A DNA stretch of 64,000 nucleotides. Source: Mercurialis annua. Its lineage: Eukaryota; Streptophyta; Magnoliopsida; Malpighiales; Euphorbiaceae. A model generated the notes under the pieces. The model saw nothing but the letters and a program-made list of their open reading frames with translations. It was not told the DNA's origin and searched no databases. Shown in pieces: positions 11,581 to 24,071 of this stretch. How positions within the stretch are numbered: the stretch's first letter is position 1; each line of letters starts with the position of its first letter. Both the position numbers and the translations under genes were made by a program. The stretch lies in NCBI RefSeq assembly GCF_937616625.2, contig NC_065573.1, positions 496,001 to 560,000 of the forward strand, given 5' to 3'.

Positions 11581-14500
11581 ACGATTGGCTTAAATTACTA
11601 AAAAGGTGAAACAATTGTATTTGTTTCGGAACGTTTGTAAACATTTGACTTAAATTGCTAAAAAGGTGAAATGCTTGGATTTGTTTTGTAACGTTTGTAA
11701 ACGTTTCGCTTAAATTGCTAAAAAGGTGAAACGCTTGGTTTTGTTTTATAAATTTTGTAAAGGTTTGGCTTAAATCGCTATAAATGTGAAACGTTTGGAT
11801 TTGTTTCGTAACGTTTGTAAACATTTGGTTTTGTTTCGTAAAGTTTGTAATTGTTTGGCTTAAATCGCTAAAAAGGTGAAAAGTTTGGATTTGTTCTGTA
11901 ACATTTGTAAACGTTTGGCTTAAATTGCTAATAAGGGGAAACGTTTGGATTTGTTTCGTAATGTTTGTAAATATTTGGCTTAAATCGCTAAAAAGGTGAA
12001 ACGTTTGGATTTGTTTGGTAACGTTTGTAAACGTTTGTCTTAAAGACCTAAAAAGGTTCAACATTTGGATTTGTTTTGTAACTTTTGTAAACTTGTAAAC
12101 GTTTGGTTTAAATTTCTAAAAAGGTGAAACGCTTGGATTTGTTTCGTAACGTTTGTAAACGTTTGACTTAAATTGCTAAAAATGCGAAATATTTGGATTT
12201 GTTTCATAACCTTTGTAAATGTTTCGCTTAAATCGCTAAAAAGGTAAAACGTTTGGATTTGTTTCGTATCGTTTGAAAATGTTTTGCTCAAATCGATAAA
12301 AAGGTGAAACGTTTGGATTTGTTTCGAAACGTTAGTAAACGTTTGGCTTAAATTGCTAAAAAGGTGAAACGCTTGGATTGTTTTCATAGCATTTGTAAAC
12401 GTTTGGCTTAAATTGCTAAAAATGGGAAACGCTTGGATTTGTTTTGTAATGTATGTAAATGTTTGGTTTTAATTGCTAAAAAGGTGAAATGTTTGGTTTT
12501 GTTTTGTAACGTTTCTAAACGTTTGGCTTAAATCGCTAAAAATGTGAAACGTTTGAATTTGTTTTGTAAAGTTTTAAACGTTTGGTTTTGTCTCGTAACT
12601 TTTGTAAACGTCTGGCTTAAATCGCTAAAAAGGTAAAACGTTTTGATTTGTTTAGAAACGTTTGTACATGTTTGGCTTAAATCAATAAAAAGGTGAAACG
12701 TTTGGATATGTTTCATAATGTTTGTAAACGTTCAGCTTAAATCGCTAAAAATGTGAAACGTTTGGATTTGTTTTGTAACGTATGCAATCGTTTGGCTTAA
12801 ATCGCCATTAAGGTGAAACATTTGGATTTGTTTCGTAATGTTTGTAAATGTTTGGCTTAAATAACTAAAGAGGTGAAACGTTTGGATTTGTTTCGTAGCG
12901 TTTGTAAACGTTTGGCTTAAATCGCTAAAAAGGTGAAACGTTTGGATTTGTTTCGTATCGTTTGTAAACGTGTAACTTAAACCACTAAAAATGTGAAACA
13001 TTTGGATTTGTTTCGTTACGTTTGCAAACAATTAGCTTAAATTGCTAATTATGTGAAAAACTTTGTTTTGTTTCGTAATGTATATAAACGTTTGGCTTAA
13101 ATTGCTAAATATGGGAAAGGTTTGGATTTGTTTCGTAACGTTTGTAAACGTTTGGCTTCAATCGCTAAAAATGTGAAACTTTTTTATTTATTTCATATCG
13201 TTTGTAAACGTTTGGCTTAAATCGCTAAAAAGGTGAAACGATTGGATTTGTTTCATAATATTTTACGTTTCGCTTAAATCGCTAAAATGGGGAATCGTTT
13301 GGATTTGTATCGTAATGTTTGTAAATATTTGGCATAAATCGTTAAAAAGGTGAAACGTTTGGTTTTGTTTCGTAACGTTTGTAAATGTTTTACTTATATT
13401 ACTAAAAAGGTGAAACTCTTGGATTTGTTTCGTACATTTGTAAATGTTTGGCTTAAATTTCTAAAAAGGTGAAACACTTGTTTTGTTTCGTAACATTTGT
13501 AATGATTTGACTTAAAACGCTGAAAATGTGAAACCTTTGGATTTGTTTCGTAACATTTTAAACGTTTGGTTTTGTTTCATAACGTTTGTAAACGTGTGGC
13601 TTAAATCGCTAAAAGGTGAAAAGTTTGGATTTGTTTTGTAACATTTGTAAACGTTTGGCTTAAATTGCTAATAAGGCGAAACGTTTAAATTTGTTTCGTA
13701 ACGTTTGTAAACATTTGGCTTAAATCTCTATAAAGGTGAAACGTTTGGATTTATTTTGTAATTTTTGTAAAGTTTGGCTTAAATCACTAAAAAGGTTCAA
13801 CGTTTTCATTTGTTTTGTAACGTTTGTAAACGTTTGTCTTAAATCGCTAAAAAGGTGAAACGTTTGGATTTGTTTCATAACGTTTGTAAACGTTAAACGT
13901 TGGGATTTATTTCGTAACGTTTGTCAACATTGGGCTTAAATTGTTGAAATGGTGAAACACATGGATTTGTTTCGTAACGTTTGTAAACGTTTGGCTTCAA
14001 TTGCTAAAACGGTAAAACACTTGAATTTGTTTCGTAACGTTTGTAAACGTTTGGCTTATATTTCTAAAAAGGTGAAATATTTTTAATTGTTTCATAACCT
14101 TTGTAAATGTTTTGCTTAAATCGCTAAAAAGGTGAAACGTTTAAATTTGTTTCGTAACGTTTGTAAACGTTTGGCATAAATCGCTAAAAAGGTAAAACAT
14201 TTGGATTTGTTTCGTAACTCTTGTAAACGTTTGGCTTAAATTGTTAAAAAGGTGAAACGCTTGGATTTGTTCCGTAGCGTTTGTAAACTTTTGGCTTAAA
14301 TTGCTATAAATGTGAAACGCTTGGATCTATTTTGAAATGTTTGTAAACGTTTGGCTTAAATTGCTAAAAAGGTGAAACACTTGGTTTTGCTTTGAAACGT
14401 TTGTAAACGTTTGGCTAAAATCGCTAAAAATGTGAAACATTGAATTTGTTTTGTAACGTTTTAAACATTTGCTTTTGTCTCGTAACGTTTGTAAACTTTT

Positions 14501-16519
14501 GGCATAAATCGCTAAAAATATGAAACGTTTGGATTTGTTTCGTACGTTTGTAAACGTATGGCCTAAATCGCTAAAAAGGTGAAACGTTTGGATTTGTTTC
14601 ATTACGTTTGGAAACCTTTTGCTTAAATCGCTTAAAAGGTGAAACGTTTGGATTTGTTTCGTAACGTTTGCAATCGTTTGGCCTAAATCGCTAAAAAGGT
14701 GAAACGTTTGGATTTGTTTCGTAACGTTTGTAAACATTTGGCTTAAATGGCTAAATATTGGAAACGTTTGGATTTGTTTCGTAACGTTTGTAAACGTTTG
14801 GCTTCAATCGCTAAAAATGTGAAATGTTTGGATTTGTTTCGTAACGTTTGTAAACGTTTGGCTTCAATCGCTAAAAATGTGAAACGTTTCGATTTGTTTC
14901 GTAACGTTTGTAAACGTTTGGCTTAAATCGCTAAAAAGGTGAAACGATTCGATTTGTTTCGTAATGTGTTAAACATTGCGCTTTAATCGCTAAAATGGGG
15001 AAACATTTGGATTTGTTTCGTAACGTTTGTAAATGTTTGGCATAAATCGCTAAAAAGGTGAAACGTTTGGCTTTGTTTCGTAACGTTTGTAAATGTTTTG
15101 CTTAAATTGCTAAAAAGGTGAAACTCTTGGATTTGTTTCGTAATATTTGTAAATGTTTGGCTTAAATTGCTAAAAAGGTGAAACGCTTGGATTTTTTTCA
15201 TAACGTTTGTAAACGTTCGATTTTTTTCATAACGTTTGTAAACGTTCGGTTTTTTTTCGTAACGTTTAGCTTAAATCGCTAAAAAGGTGAAACGTTTGGA
15301 TTTATTTCATAAAGTTTGTAGACGTTTGGCTTAAATCGCTAGAAAGGTAAAACTTTGGATTTATTTCAAAACGTTTATAAAAACTTGGCTTAAATTGCTA
15401 AAAAGGTGAAACGCTTGGATTTGTTTCGTAACGTGTAAAACGTTTGGTTTTGTTTCGTAATGTTTGTAAACGTTTGGCTAAATCGCAAAAAATGTGAAAT
15501 GTCCTATTTTGCTTCGTAACGTTTGTAAACGTTTGGCTTAAATCGCAAAAAAGGTGAAACGTTTTGATTTGTTTTGTAAAGTTTGTAAATGTTTGGCTTA
15601 AATTGCTTTAAAGGTGAAATGTTTGGATTTTCTTAGTAACATTATTAAACGTTTGACTTAAATCACTAAAAAGGTGAAAAAATTTGATTTGTTTCGTAAC
15701 GTTTGTAAACGTTTGGCTTAAATTGCTAAAAAGGTGAAACGTTTGGATTTGTTTCGTAACAATTGTAAACGTTGGGCATAAATCGGTAAAAAGGTGAAAC
15801 GTTTGGATTTGTTTCCTAACGTCTGTTAACGTTTGGCTTAAATCGCTAAAAATGTAAAACGTTTGGTTTTGTATCGGAATGTTTGTAAACCTTTGGCTTA
15901 TATCGCTGAAAAGGTGAAACGTTTGGATTTGTTTCGTAACTTTTGTAAACGTTTGTTTTAAATCGCTAAAAAGGTGAAACGTTTGGATTTGTTTTGTAAC
16001 GTTTGTAAACGTTTGGCTTAAATTGCTAAAAAGGGTTTAATATCTTTTTAAACGTTTGGATTAGTTTCGTAACGTTTGTAAACGTTTGGCTTAAATCGCT
16101 AAAAAGGTGAAACATTGGGATTTATTTCGTAATGTTTTAAACGTTTGACTTAAATCGCTAAAAAGGTGAAACCTTTGGCTTAAATCGCTAAAAAAGGAAT
16201 ACGTTTGGATTTTTTTCGTAATGTTTGTAAACGTTTGGCTTAAATCGCTAAAGAGGGGAATTGTTTGGATTTAAATTTTTATAAAGGTGAAACGTTTTTA
16301 TTTGTTTCGTAACGTTTGTAAACGTTTGGCTTAAATCTCTAAAAAGGTGAAATGTTTGGATTTGTTTTGTAACGTTTGTAAACGTGTGTCTTAAATCACT
16401 AAAAAAGGTGAAACATTTGGTTTTGTTTTGTAACGTTTGTAAACGTTTGGTTTAATTTTCTTTAAAGGTGAAACGCTAGCGTTTGTAAACATTCGTCTTA
16501 AATCTGTAAAAAGGCGAAA

Positions 16520-16620
16520 CGTTTGGATTTGTTTTGTAACGTTTGGCTTTAATCGCTAAAATGGTGAAATGTGTGGATTTGTTTCGTAACGTTCGGCTTT
16601 AATTGCTAAAAATGTGAAAT
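16520..16620 (+). repeat. 50-bp short-form satellite monomers
   Basis: At least two consecutive monomers here are 50 bp long. They run TTTCGTAACGTTYGGCTTTAAT, dropping exactly the 10-bp step that carries the third AACGTTTG box in the normal monomer. They show that the monomer gains and loses length in 10-bp steps. Confidence 0.7.
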
Positions 16621-17287
16621 GTTTGGTTTTGTTTCGTAACGTTTGTAAACACTCAGCTCAAATAAATAAAGAGGTTAAACTTTTAGTTTTGTTTCGTAAC
16701 GTTTGTAAACGTTCGACTTTAATCGCTAAAAAGGGGAAATGTTTGGATTTGTTCTGTAACGTTTGTAAATGTTTGGCGTAAATTGCTAAAAAGGGGAAAC
16801 GTTTGGATTTGCTTCGTAACATTTGTAAACGATTGGTTTTGTTTCGTATTGTTTGTAAACGTTTGGCTTAAATTGCAAAAATTGTGAAACGTTTGGATTT
16901 GTTTTGTAACGTTTTAAACGTTTCGTTTTGTTTCGTATCATTTATAAACGTTTAGCTTAAATCGCTAAAATGGTGAAACGTTTGGGTTTGTTTCGTAACG
17001 TTTGTAAACGTTTGGCTTAAATTGCTAAAAAGGTGAAATGTTTGGATTTGTTTCGTAACTTTTGTAAACGTTTGGCTTCAATCGCTAAAAAGGTGAAACG
17101 TTTGAATTTACTTCGTAACATTTGTAAACGTTTGGCTTAAATCGCTAAAAAGGAGAAACGTTTGGATTTGTTTCGTAACGTTTTAAACGTTTGGCTTAAA
17201 TCGCTAAAATGGGGAAACATTTGGATTTGTTTCGTAACGTTTGTAAATGTTTGACTTAAATCGCTAAAAACGTGAAACGTTTGGATT

Positions 17288-17292
17288 TGTTC
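17288..17292. other. left target-site flank of outer LTR element
   Basis: The five bases before the outer 5' LTR are TGTTC, inside GGATTTGTTC. The five bases after the outer 3' LTR (37419-37423) are GTTTC. The two are not identical, but loss of one T from the left copy of GTTTC would explain the difference. I read this as a decayed 5-bp target duplication, not as proof of rearrangement. Confidence 0.55.
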
Positions 17293-19514
17293 TGTAATAT
17301 CCCGTATTTTTAAATTATATTTTTAATGAATTAAATTTTAAATTTTGTATTCCGTCAAGGTTAAGGTAATTTATTATTATTTTTATTAAATATTTTTATT
17401 TAATTTTATTTGAGTCGTTCGTTGATTCATTCGTGTTTCGATTCGTAATTGATTTGTATTATTAAATCTTAAAATAAAAAAAAAGAGGGAAATGGAAAAT
17501 TACATATATTTTGCATGCATGAAGGGAGCCATGCATTTGCTTAATTCTTCAACGTATAGTTACATGAACAAAAAGAATAAGCCCGTTATACCTTGTATTC
17601 CTTATTATAGACAATAGCTGCTGCTCCTTTATTTTTCATTCTTTCACTTTCTTCTTGTCAGCTAATACACGATTCTGTTTTCCTAATTCTCTAAAATAAA
17701 CCTAGCCGCCACACTTTCCTTAGCATCATAAAACTTCTTCAATCATCATTCATTCCAATCGTTTATATCGGTAAGCTTTGCATCCCTATCGTTTGTAAAT
17801 CCGTTCGTTTTTGCGTTGCCGTTCTTATCCGTATCTCTAACGTTTCAGCACATTACTGAATCGTGATTGCGTATTACGTTAGTAAACTCCATTATCCTTA
17901 ATCTCTACGCTCAGTAATCGATTACGGTACGTACCATTCATCCTTTCGTCGCCGTTTCGATTTCACCGTGTTCATGTTTACTGTTTGCTGCCTTTGTTTG
18001 AGTTGTTTGCTGCGTTTCTTCTTTTGATATTACTGGTGCCATTAAGTCGTTGTAACATATCATAGACGAACAAAAAGGAACCTTTTTGCTTGAACTTGCG
18101 ATGGTTTTGTTTTCGAGTCGCGGTTTGTTATTGTGTGTTGTTGCCGATGTTATTGTTTATGATTGTTAAAGGAATCATGCTTCTAGGTTGATTACGTAAC
18201 TACTTTTGTGATTAATGGTTGAGTTTCATAAACCCAGGAACTTTCAAATTGTTGGCTTTTCAATTTGACAATTTCAAATATGTAAATGGCGGAAATTTGG
18301 TTGTTGGTATGGGGAAGATGGCTAAGTGGCCACTTTGATCACCATATCGTTAGTGTATGCATGATGGGTTATAAGGTTAGTTGGTGTCATTAATAAAGCA
18401 TGGTTGGAAGGAATGGTTCTTTGAAATTTGATATTAAAAAAGATGCCTCTGTTTATGATTTTCATTCTTAATAAAAGAGATGGCATATTGGCCATATTGG
18501 TCATCATTTTGTTTGATTTAACCTAATAAATCCCTCAAGTTGTTTTTAGCTATTATAATATTTGATAATGACTTTTATATTTATTTCAATTTTAAATAGA
18601 CAACTGGAAAACGATAATTATTTTATAATCTAAATTAACATAATTACTCGGGTAATTATATTTAATTTTGATTTATATGTTATTTTTGACTAATCTACAA
18701 TTTAGCCCCTAAAATTTTTAAAAGTTTATTCAAGTTAAGTTTTATCTATTGTATAACTTTTGAACTTTTGTTTGAATTATAAATTAGTAAATTGAGAACG
18801 AATAATTAATTTGATTTCGACTATCAAATTGGATAAATTACATTTTAGTCCCTAAACTTTTATTAACTTAAAATGGTTAATTTTTAGTTGTAACATAGGT
18901 TACTTGGATTTGAAGATATTAAATTTTATTTTTAAATAGATAATTATTTTATCAAGTATTTTAATTTATAAACTCAAATTTATAATTTAATAAGTTTTGA
19001 TTTGGGTTAAACTCGGATTTATATTTTTAATGTTATTGTGTGTTGTTGCCATTTTAATAAGTATTTTAATTTATAAATTCGGATTTATAAACTCGTTTTC
19101 ACATCTTTATTTATTTCAGAATAAAAGAGTCGAACTATTTTAACTCTTAAACCGCAGTAGTAGTATTAGTGGATTTATGACTTAGTCTTATGATTATTGT
19201 TTTAGACTATTGTTTGTTGGTATAGTCCGACTATCATTTTATCACCTTTGGCATGATTACAGTATTTATGCTACTTTTATATATTGCCATGCTGTTGGAG
19301 TTTATTTTTAGATTAAGCATACTTTGAATATACGTTGCTTATATTGTACTGCTAGACTAGGCTGGAGTCTCGGTTGCCCCCGAGCATGTGATCTTATGCA
19401 GGTACATTGTTTTAAACGTTATAAGTTGGTTATCCGCAAGGCTAGCTATGGGTTTTGGTACAACCATACCCATACCCTAGCGTCGGTCACGATTCATGAA
19501 AATGGGCCGTGACA
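17293..19514 (+). mobile_element. outer element 5' LTR, internally deleted
   Basis: It starts TGTAATATCCCG and ends GGGCCGTGACA, immediately before the primer-binding site. It matches the outer 3' LTR (24072-24825 plus 35191-37418) almost throughout, at a few percent divergence by eye. It is 2,222 bp against about 2,980 bp because the segment matching about 36145-37010 of the 3' LTR is missing. The gap is filled by about 100 bp at 18995-19105 made of scrambled LTR pieces, including an 18-bp exact copy of 18128-18145 at 19033-19050. The U5 end (GGAGTCTCGGTTGCCCCCGA, then ACCCATACCCTAGCG) is shared with the inner LTRs. Confidence 0.92.
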
Positions 19515-19518
19515 AACT

Positions 19519-19530
19519 TGGTATCAGAGC
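19519..19530 (+). promoter_or_regulatory. primer-binding site, tRNA-iMet type (outer)
   Basis: TGGTATCAGAGC lies four bases after the 5' LTR end. It is the standard plant retrotransposon primer-binding site complementary to the 3' end of initiator tRNA-Met, where minus-strand DNA synthesis begins. Confidence 0.93.
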
Positions 19531-22500
19531 TTTGGTTTCAAACCAAGGCCTTTTAATTGTTAATTGTTTAATTGTTTTAGCATGTTAATTGGTTAACTTG
19601 TCCTAGGAACTACTGCGGAATTAGGATTCGAGTTTTGTCTTTGAAACGTCATCTTTTGTTTTTTTTAAAACCTTCTGCCTACACCGATAGGATTGCGTCG
19701 AGTCAGTTTTATTATGTTGATTTGATGCTAATATTTTAAATTGTTGTTGTTTCACTTGGGTGATATATTGTTGCTTCTGATTTCTCGGGAAATCTTATAT
19801 TGGTAACTTGTTTAAATTCATACTTGGGTATGATGTCTTTTACCTTATCTTGTTGATGTTGCATTTCTCCTGGAAGATAATTTTTCACTTAGCTGCCTTT
19901 AATGATTTTAATAACGCTGAGTTATTTGGTGAGTAATTTTGACTTTGGCCGAGAACATGGATTATTGAAAATAATATTTCGTTAGGCTTGGGTCTTGTTT
20001 CTGGTTTAAATGATTTTTGATCGTAAAATCTTGTATCACGTTTTGTAACTTTATGTTGCTGACCACGTATTGGTTTCGTAATTCTTTAAGAAAAATTATT
20101 TTTGGTCTAACTGGTGTTTTGACATAAAAGTCAGATGAGTAGTCTGAGCATGATACCCTGAAAGGTGATTTTCATTACGTTGCCAGTAAAATAATTTTTC
20201 TCATATTCAAAACATACTTTGACTAATGATTAGAAAAGAGTGATTTTTGTAATAAAATTATTTTGAAATGTAATATTGTTTTGAAGAATTAATATTACTT
20301 TTGTAATTTTACCAAGTTGTAGTTTACATTTTGATGTCGTTGGTTTCAGACTCGATTTGCTAGTTATGACCGAAGTATGTGTTTTCTAAAAGTTTATTAG
20401 AGATTAATTGTTTTCTCACTTGGGTGATGAGTCCTATGTTGCTATTTGGGCGACGTCGAGCTTCCTATTTAAAAAAAATTGAGATTTTGTTTTAAAGTGA
20501 ATTTTCCGGATTTACAAATATTTAAAATACGTTTTATAAACTGTTGTTTTTGGTGTGACTTGGGTCACCAAAATTTAGGAGTTGAGCTTGGAAGTTGTAA
20601 TGAGTCGGCTAACTCGATGGTTTTACAAATTAAGATAGTTGGGTACTTTTAAAGCAATTAACTTGTAAAGGAGGTGTTTTCCGGAAAAAGAATTGTTTTT
20701 TTATAAAAAAAAAAACCATGAGGCTCAAACTTGAACTTGAAAAATTTTGTGATTGACTTTAAATTTCAAAATGAATTTTGAAGTGCGCTCTTATAAGATG
20801 ATATAATTACAAGTTTATTTTGATACGAAAATTCAAGCTTGTTGTAGCATGTCTTGATCTTGGTCTTTTAAGCATATTTGGCTGATTTCGCTGAATTTCA
20901 TGTTTGGTTGAATTATTTTGATTGTTTTTATTTTGTCTCTTCGTTCAGAGTAACATGTGAGATGAATTAATTCACGTGGTCGTGGATGTCTTACCTTGTT
21001 GTATGGTCTTAATTTGTGAGTAAGATCTTTATTTAGACCCAGTTGTCTTTTTCTTCATTTTTAGTTTCGATAGATTCAGTGTTTTGTTTGTGGGTCGAAA
21101 TCTTTGGGTTTCGATATCGAGAAAGTTGAGGGAATTATTTTCTTGGAACGGTTTGTGATTTCTGATTACCCAGGAAAAGGATATTGGAAATCCTTACCTG
21201 AGATGATAAATCGGTGTATTTAATACGCTGGTGTTTTTATTAAGTTGATTTGGTGTGATGCGGCAGCTGGTGGTAAGTTTTGTAGAAATGTATGTGATCT
21301 GTTGTTTTCTCTGAATTAAGTTTCAGTTTATTTGGAATTTTGTTGGATATTACTTTATTCTTATGAGTTTTAGTGGAGATATCGTTTTGATTTGTTTTGG
21401 TGGTATAGTATGATTTGGTAGATTGTAAGTATGGACTTGGAGAAATATTTTAAGGTTGCGTTCGAGAATTTAGTTGTGATAAGTGCGGTATATAGTTATA
21501 TGCAGATTAGAAAACGTTCGTGGAAATTTACGATTTTGATTTGAGGATTGTTAGATTAAGGGATTTGGTTATGCTCTATTTATCTTATTACACTGGAATT
21601 TTTTTAAAAGTAAGTTGTTTATATAGATTCGATTTTAATCAAATGTTTCAGTATATTGATATAAAGGTGTTTTTGTAAACAAATAGATTTGCATTGCTAA
21701 ATTTTACGTCCTGATGGGAAGAAAGGATTTTAATCAAATTTGATTCAAAAGGAATAATTAATTTTTCGGTTGATCGAGTTGTTCAAATCATGTTTTTGTT
21801 CGAGAGTAATATTTAAAAGCGACTTAAAATTTTGGATGTTTTGCAACATCAATGTGTATTTTGAATACGGAGGATTTTTCCACTGTTGACTATTTACGAG
21901 AAAAAGATAAATGATTTAGCAAGTTTGACTTACAGTTAACATAATTTTTGTCAGTTTAACTATTTATAAAATTTGCAACTTATTTAAAAGTAAAGGAAAT
22001 CTGCGGATTTTAGATGCAAATATTTTGAATTTTCAGAGATTTACAAAACTGATGTTTTTTTTCAACTGCTAAGGTACTCAATTTTTGAATTTATAAAGGA
22101 GGCGTAAGATGTAAAGTCTTTTAATAGAGAGGTGGAAAATTTTGAATATAAAACGCTATGCATATTTGAAAATCTTTATACCCATAGGTTGGTTTTGAGC
22201 ATAACTAACAATCCGGTCGGGTAAATTAGTCGTAGTGATTTCTCGTTGTATACGAGGTTATAGTCATTCATCGATGGAATAATTTTGAGAATTTATATTT
22301 GATTTACGTATATGAACTAGTTGATTTGAAAAAAAATTGAAAATTGATGATTGTGTTTGGTAGTTTCGATAACAAAATTGGTTGGTCGACACTGTAAATT
22401 GAGGGATTAATTGTTGAGAGTTTTGATATCGTTTTGTTCGAATATTAAAATCTTTTTGTATGGACTAAAGTTAAATCTGTGAGATATAGTTATGATGTAA

Positions 22501-23133
22501 GTTGATGATTATATACTTAGATTGTTACGAACTATTTTATTTTTGAATGATTGGAGGAATAACTAAGATTTAGATTTCCTTGCTAATCTTGAGATTTTGT
22601 TATTATGAGTTAAGCTTACGTATTATTTTGAATGACGGTAAGAGTTTTGTGTTTATGATTCACGAAGCTAATGGTATTATCGAAATTGGTATTAATCGTT
22701 GAACCAAATGATTCAAATAGTGGTTGTTTTTGGTCAAAAATATTATTTAGTTGTTGTGGAGTATTGTTATCGATTGCTTTGGGTGCCGAGCTCGTTATAA
22801 GTGGATAAGTGAGTAGATGTTGTAGAACGAAAGATTTTATAAGCTTGTGTTTTCAATACCTGTATGAAACGATAGAGTTTGGAATTGTAAGAACTATAGT
22901 TGAGCTTAGGGCTTGTTCTTGCACTTTGATAATGTGGAGTTAGTAATTATATAGATTTAAGTTAGTTTTGGAAGCCAACTTGTTAAAGAGTATTTGTGAC
23001 TCTCAATTGGATAATTGTTTATTCTTCGCATTATGTTGATCGATTGATCGTTGGGGCACTAAATTGTTAGAACGGAATTTTACGCATAAGTGTGTTGTGA
23101 CCGTTTAAACTGCGAGTCAGTGTCATATTTATA

Positions 23134-23190
23134 ATTCGAGGTCGAGCTTTTCATAGGTTGGGGAGAATGTAATATCCCATATATTTTCGG
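23134..23190 (+). mobile_element. cryptic PPT and LTR-start inside outer interior
   Basis: ATTCGAGGTCGAG (23134), then GGGGAGAA (23160-23167), then TGTAATATCCCATA (23168) reproduce the order found at the true 3' LTR boundary about 900 bp downstream. Sequence after 23190 departs from the outer LTR. A later block at about 23695-23760 (GGGTTTGACTTGGATCGCCC, CGACTCGGC-like) resembles the middle of related LTRs. This looks like a piece of a related element's 3' end captured in the interior. Confidence 0.65.
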
Positions 23191-24063
23191 CGTGTTTCGT
23201 CTTGTGTTGACCTTCCCGAGTGGAAATTTTGTTTGGAATTATCATTGCGAGAGATTTGAGGTTTCGTTCTAGATTATTTTAAGTTTTCAGTCAAAACTTT
23301 AGTGGGAGAGTTTGTTTTTTCTCGTTGATATCACCTAGACATGGTGTTATCATTTATGTAAAGTGAAAGTTAGTGTTATTATTTTTTGTGACCATTTGAG
23401 ATTGTTTAGTGTATGAGTTGTAGCATTGAGTTATTGTTCGAGGAACAACCTGTTGATTTTTGTTTACGCAAGCTCTTAAGTCGTTAAGCACGAAATTACT
23501 ATGTTGTGGCTTGTGGTGCCTTTGTTTTAGCATGTTTGTTATTCTTGACTTTATCGAAAACTATGGGTGCGTGTTGTTAATTGTTGACTAGTTAAGTAAT
23601 GTTGAGTTCCGTTACTTTTCAAACTTCATGCTGTTTTATCAAAAATATTTTCATATTTTCAACATTGGTTTATATTAAGGTTTCTTTGGTTCGGGTTTGA
23701 CTTGGATCGCCCGACACGTGATTTAAGCTTGGAAGTCTTGGTTGACTCGGCTAAATACCATTTTGTTTTCTTTTAAGTTGTTTTAAAAAATGGTTTGAAA
23801 AAGTTTTCAGATTATATTTTCAAATGGAACTCGATAGGGCTTAACTGCTGTATGGTTTTGGTTTTATTGATTACTTGGTTGAGGGATGTTCTTAAGAGAC
23901 GGAGTTCGTTACGCGGAATAATTATTATTGCTGTCCTTGATTACCTTTGATATCTGGTTCGTGAGTTTTACGATGGTTACGTATATTTTGTATGTAATTT
24001 TATGTTGTGTATTACGTTAGTCGTTTTTGCATTCTAAATTCGAGGACAAATTTTTAATAAGTT

Positions 24064-24071
24064 GGGGAGAA
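24064..24071 (+). promoter_or_regulatory. polypurine tract (outer)
   Basis: GGGGAGAA directly precedes the TGTAATATCCC start of the 3' LTR, where plus-strand DNA synthesis would be primed. It follows the ATTCGAGGACAAA motif at 24038-24050. Confidence 0.85.

Larger units (their letters stand above)
6161..17292 (+). repeat. 60-bp satellite array, segment 3
   Basis: Eleven kilobases of the same monomer in the main orientation. Composition drifts along the stretch: 6.2-9 kb is regular, 9.2-11.6 kb holds higher-order duplications, and 15.2-16.9 kb is more irregular, with truncated monomers. Examples of truncation are the 50-bp monomers at about 16530-16610, which lack one 10-bp TGTAAACGTT step. 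The array is cut at 17292 by an LTR retrotransposon and resumes at 37419. No gene or non-satellite island is seen inside. Confidence 0.96.
19515..24071 (+). mobile_element. outer element non-coding interior
   Basis: 4.56 kb between the LTRs with no recognisable coding region on either strand; stops are dense in all frames. The first 150 bp (ACTGCGGAATTAGGATTC, GAAACGTCATCTTTT) are also found after the inner element's primer-binding site. A middle block around 20550-20625 (TTGGGTCACC, GTTGAGCTTGG, CGGCTAACTCGATGG) matches the inner element near 28865-28930. The two interiors are therefore related. The 5' leader probably holds the packaging signals needed for mobilisation in trans, but that is inference. 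Near the 3' end there is an extra LTR-like segment starting at 23168. Confidence 0.85.

Noticed and set aside
1..17292. CRISPR-like array (regular repeats with spacers)
   Set aside because: The whole 60 bp is repeated, with no unique spacers; this is satellite DNA in a plant nuclear genome.
19519..19530. Possible tRNA gene fragments at TGGTATCAGAGC (19519 and 27778)
   Set aside because: Only 12 bases match, immediately after LTR ends, with no cloverleaf around them. They are primer-binding sites.
20690..20720. A-rich and purine-rich stretches in the outer interior as alternative polypurine tracts
   Set aside because: They are not followed by an LTR-type TGTAA start, unlike 23160 and 24064.
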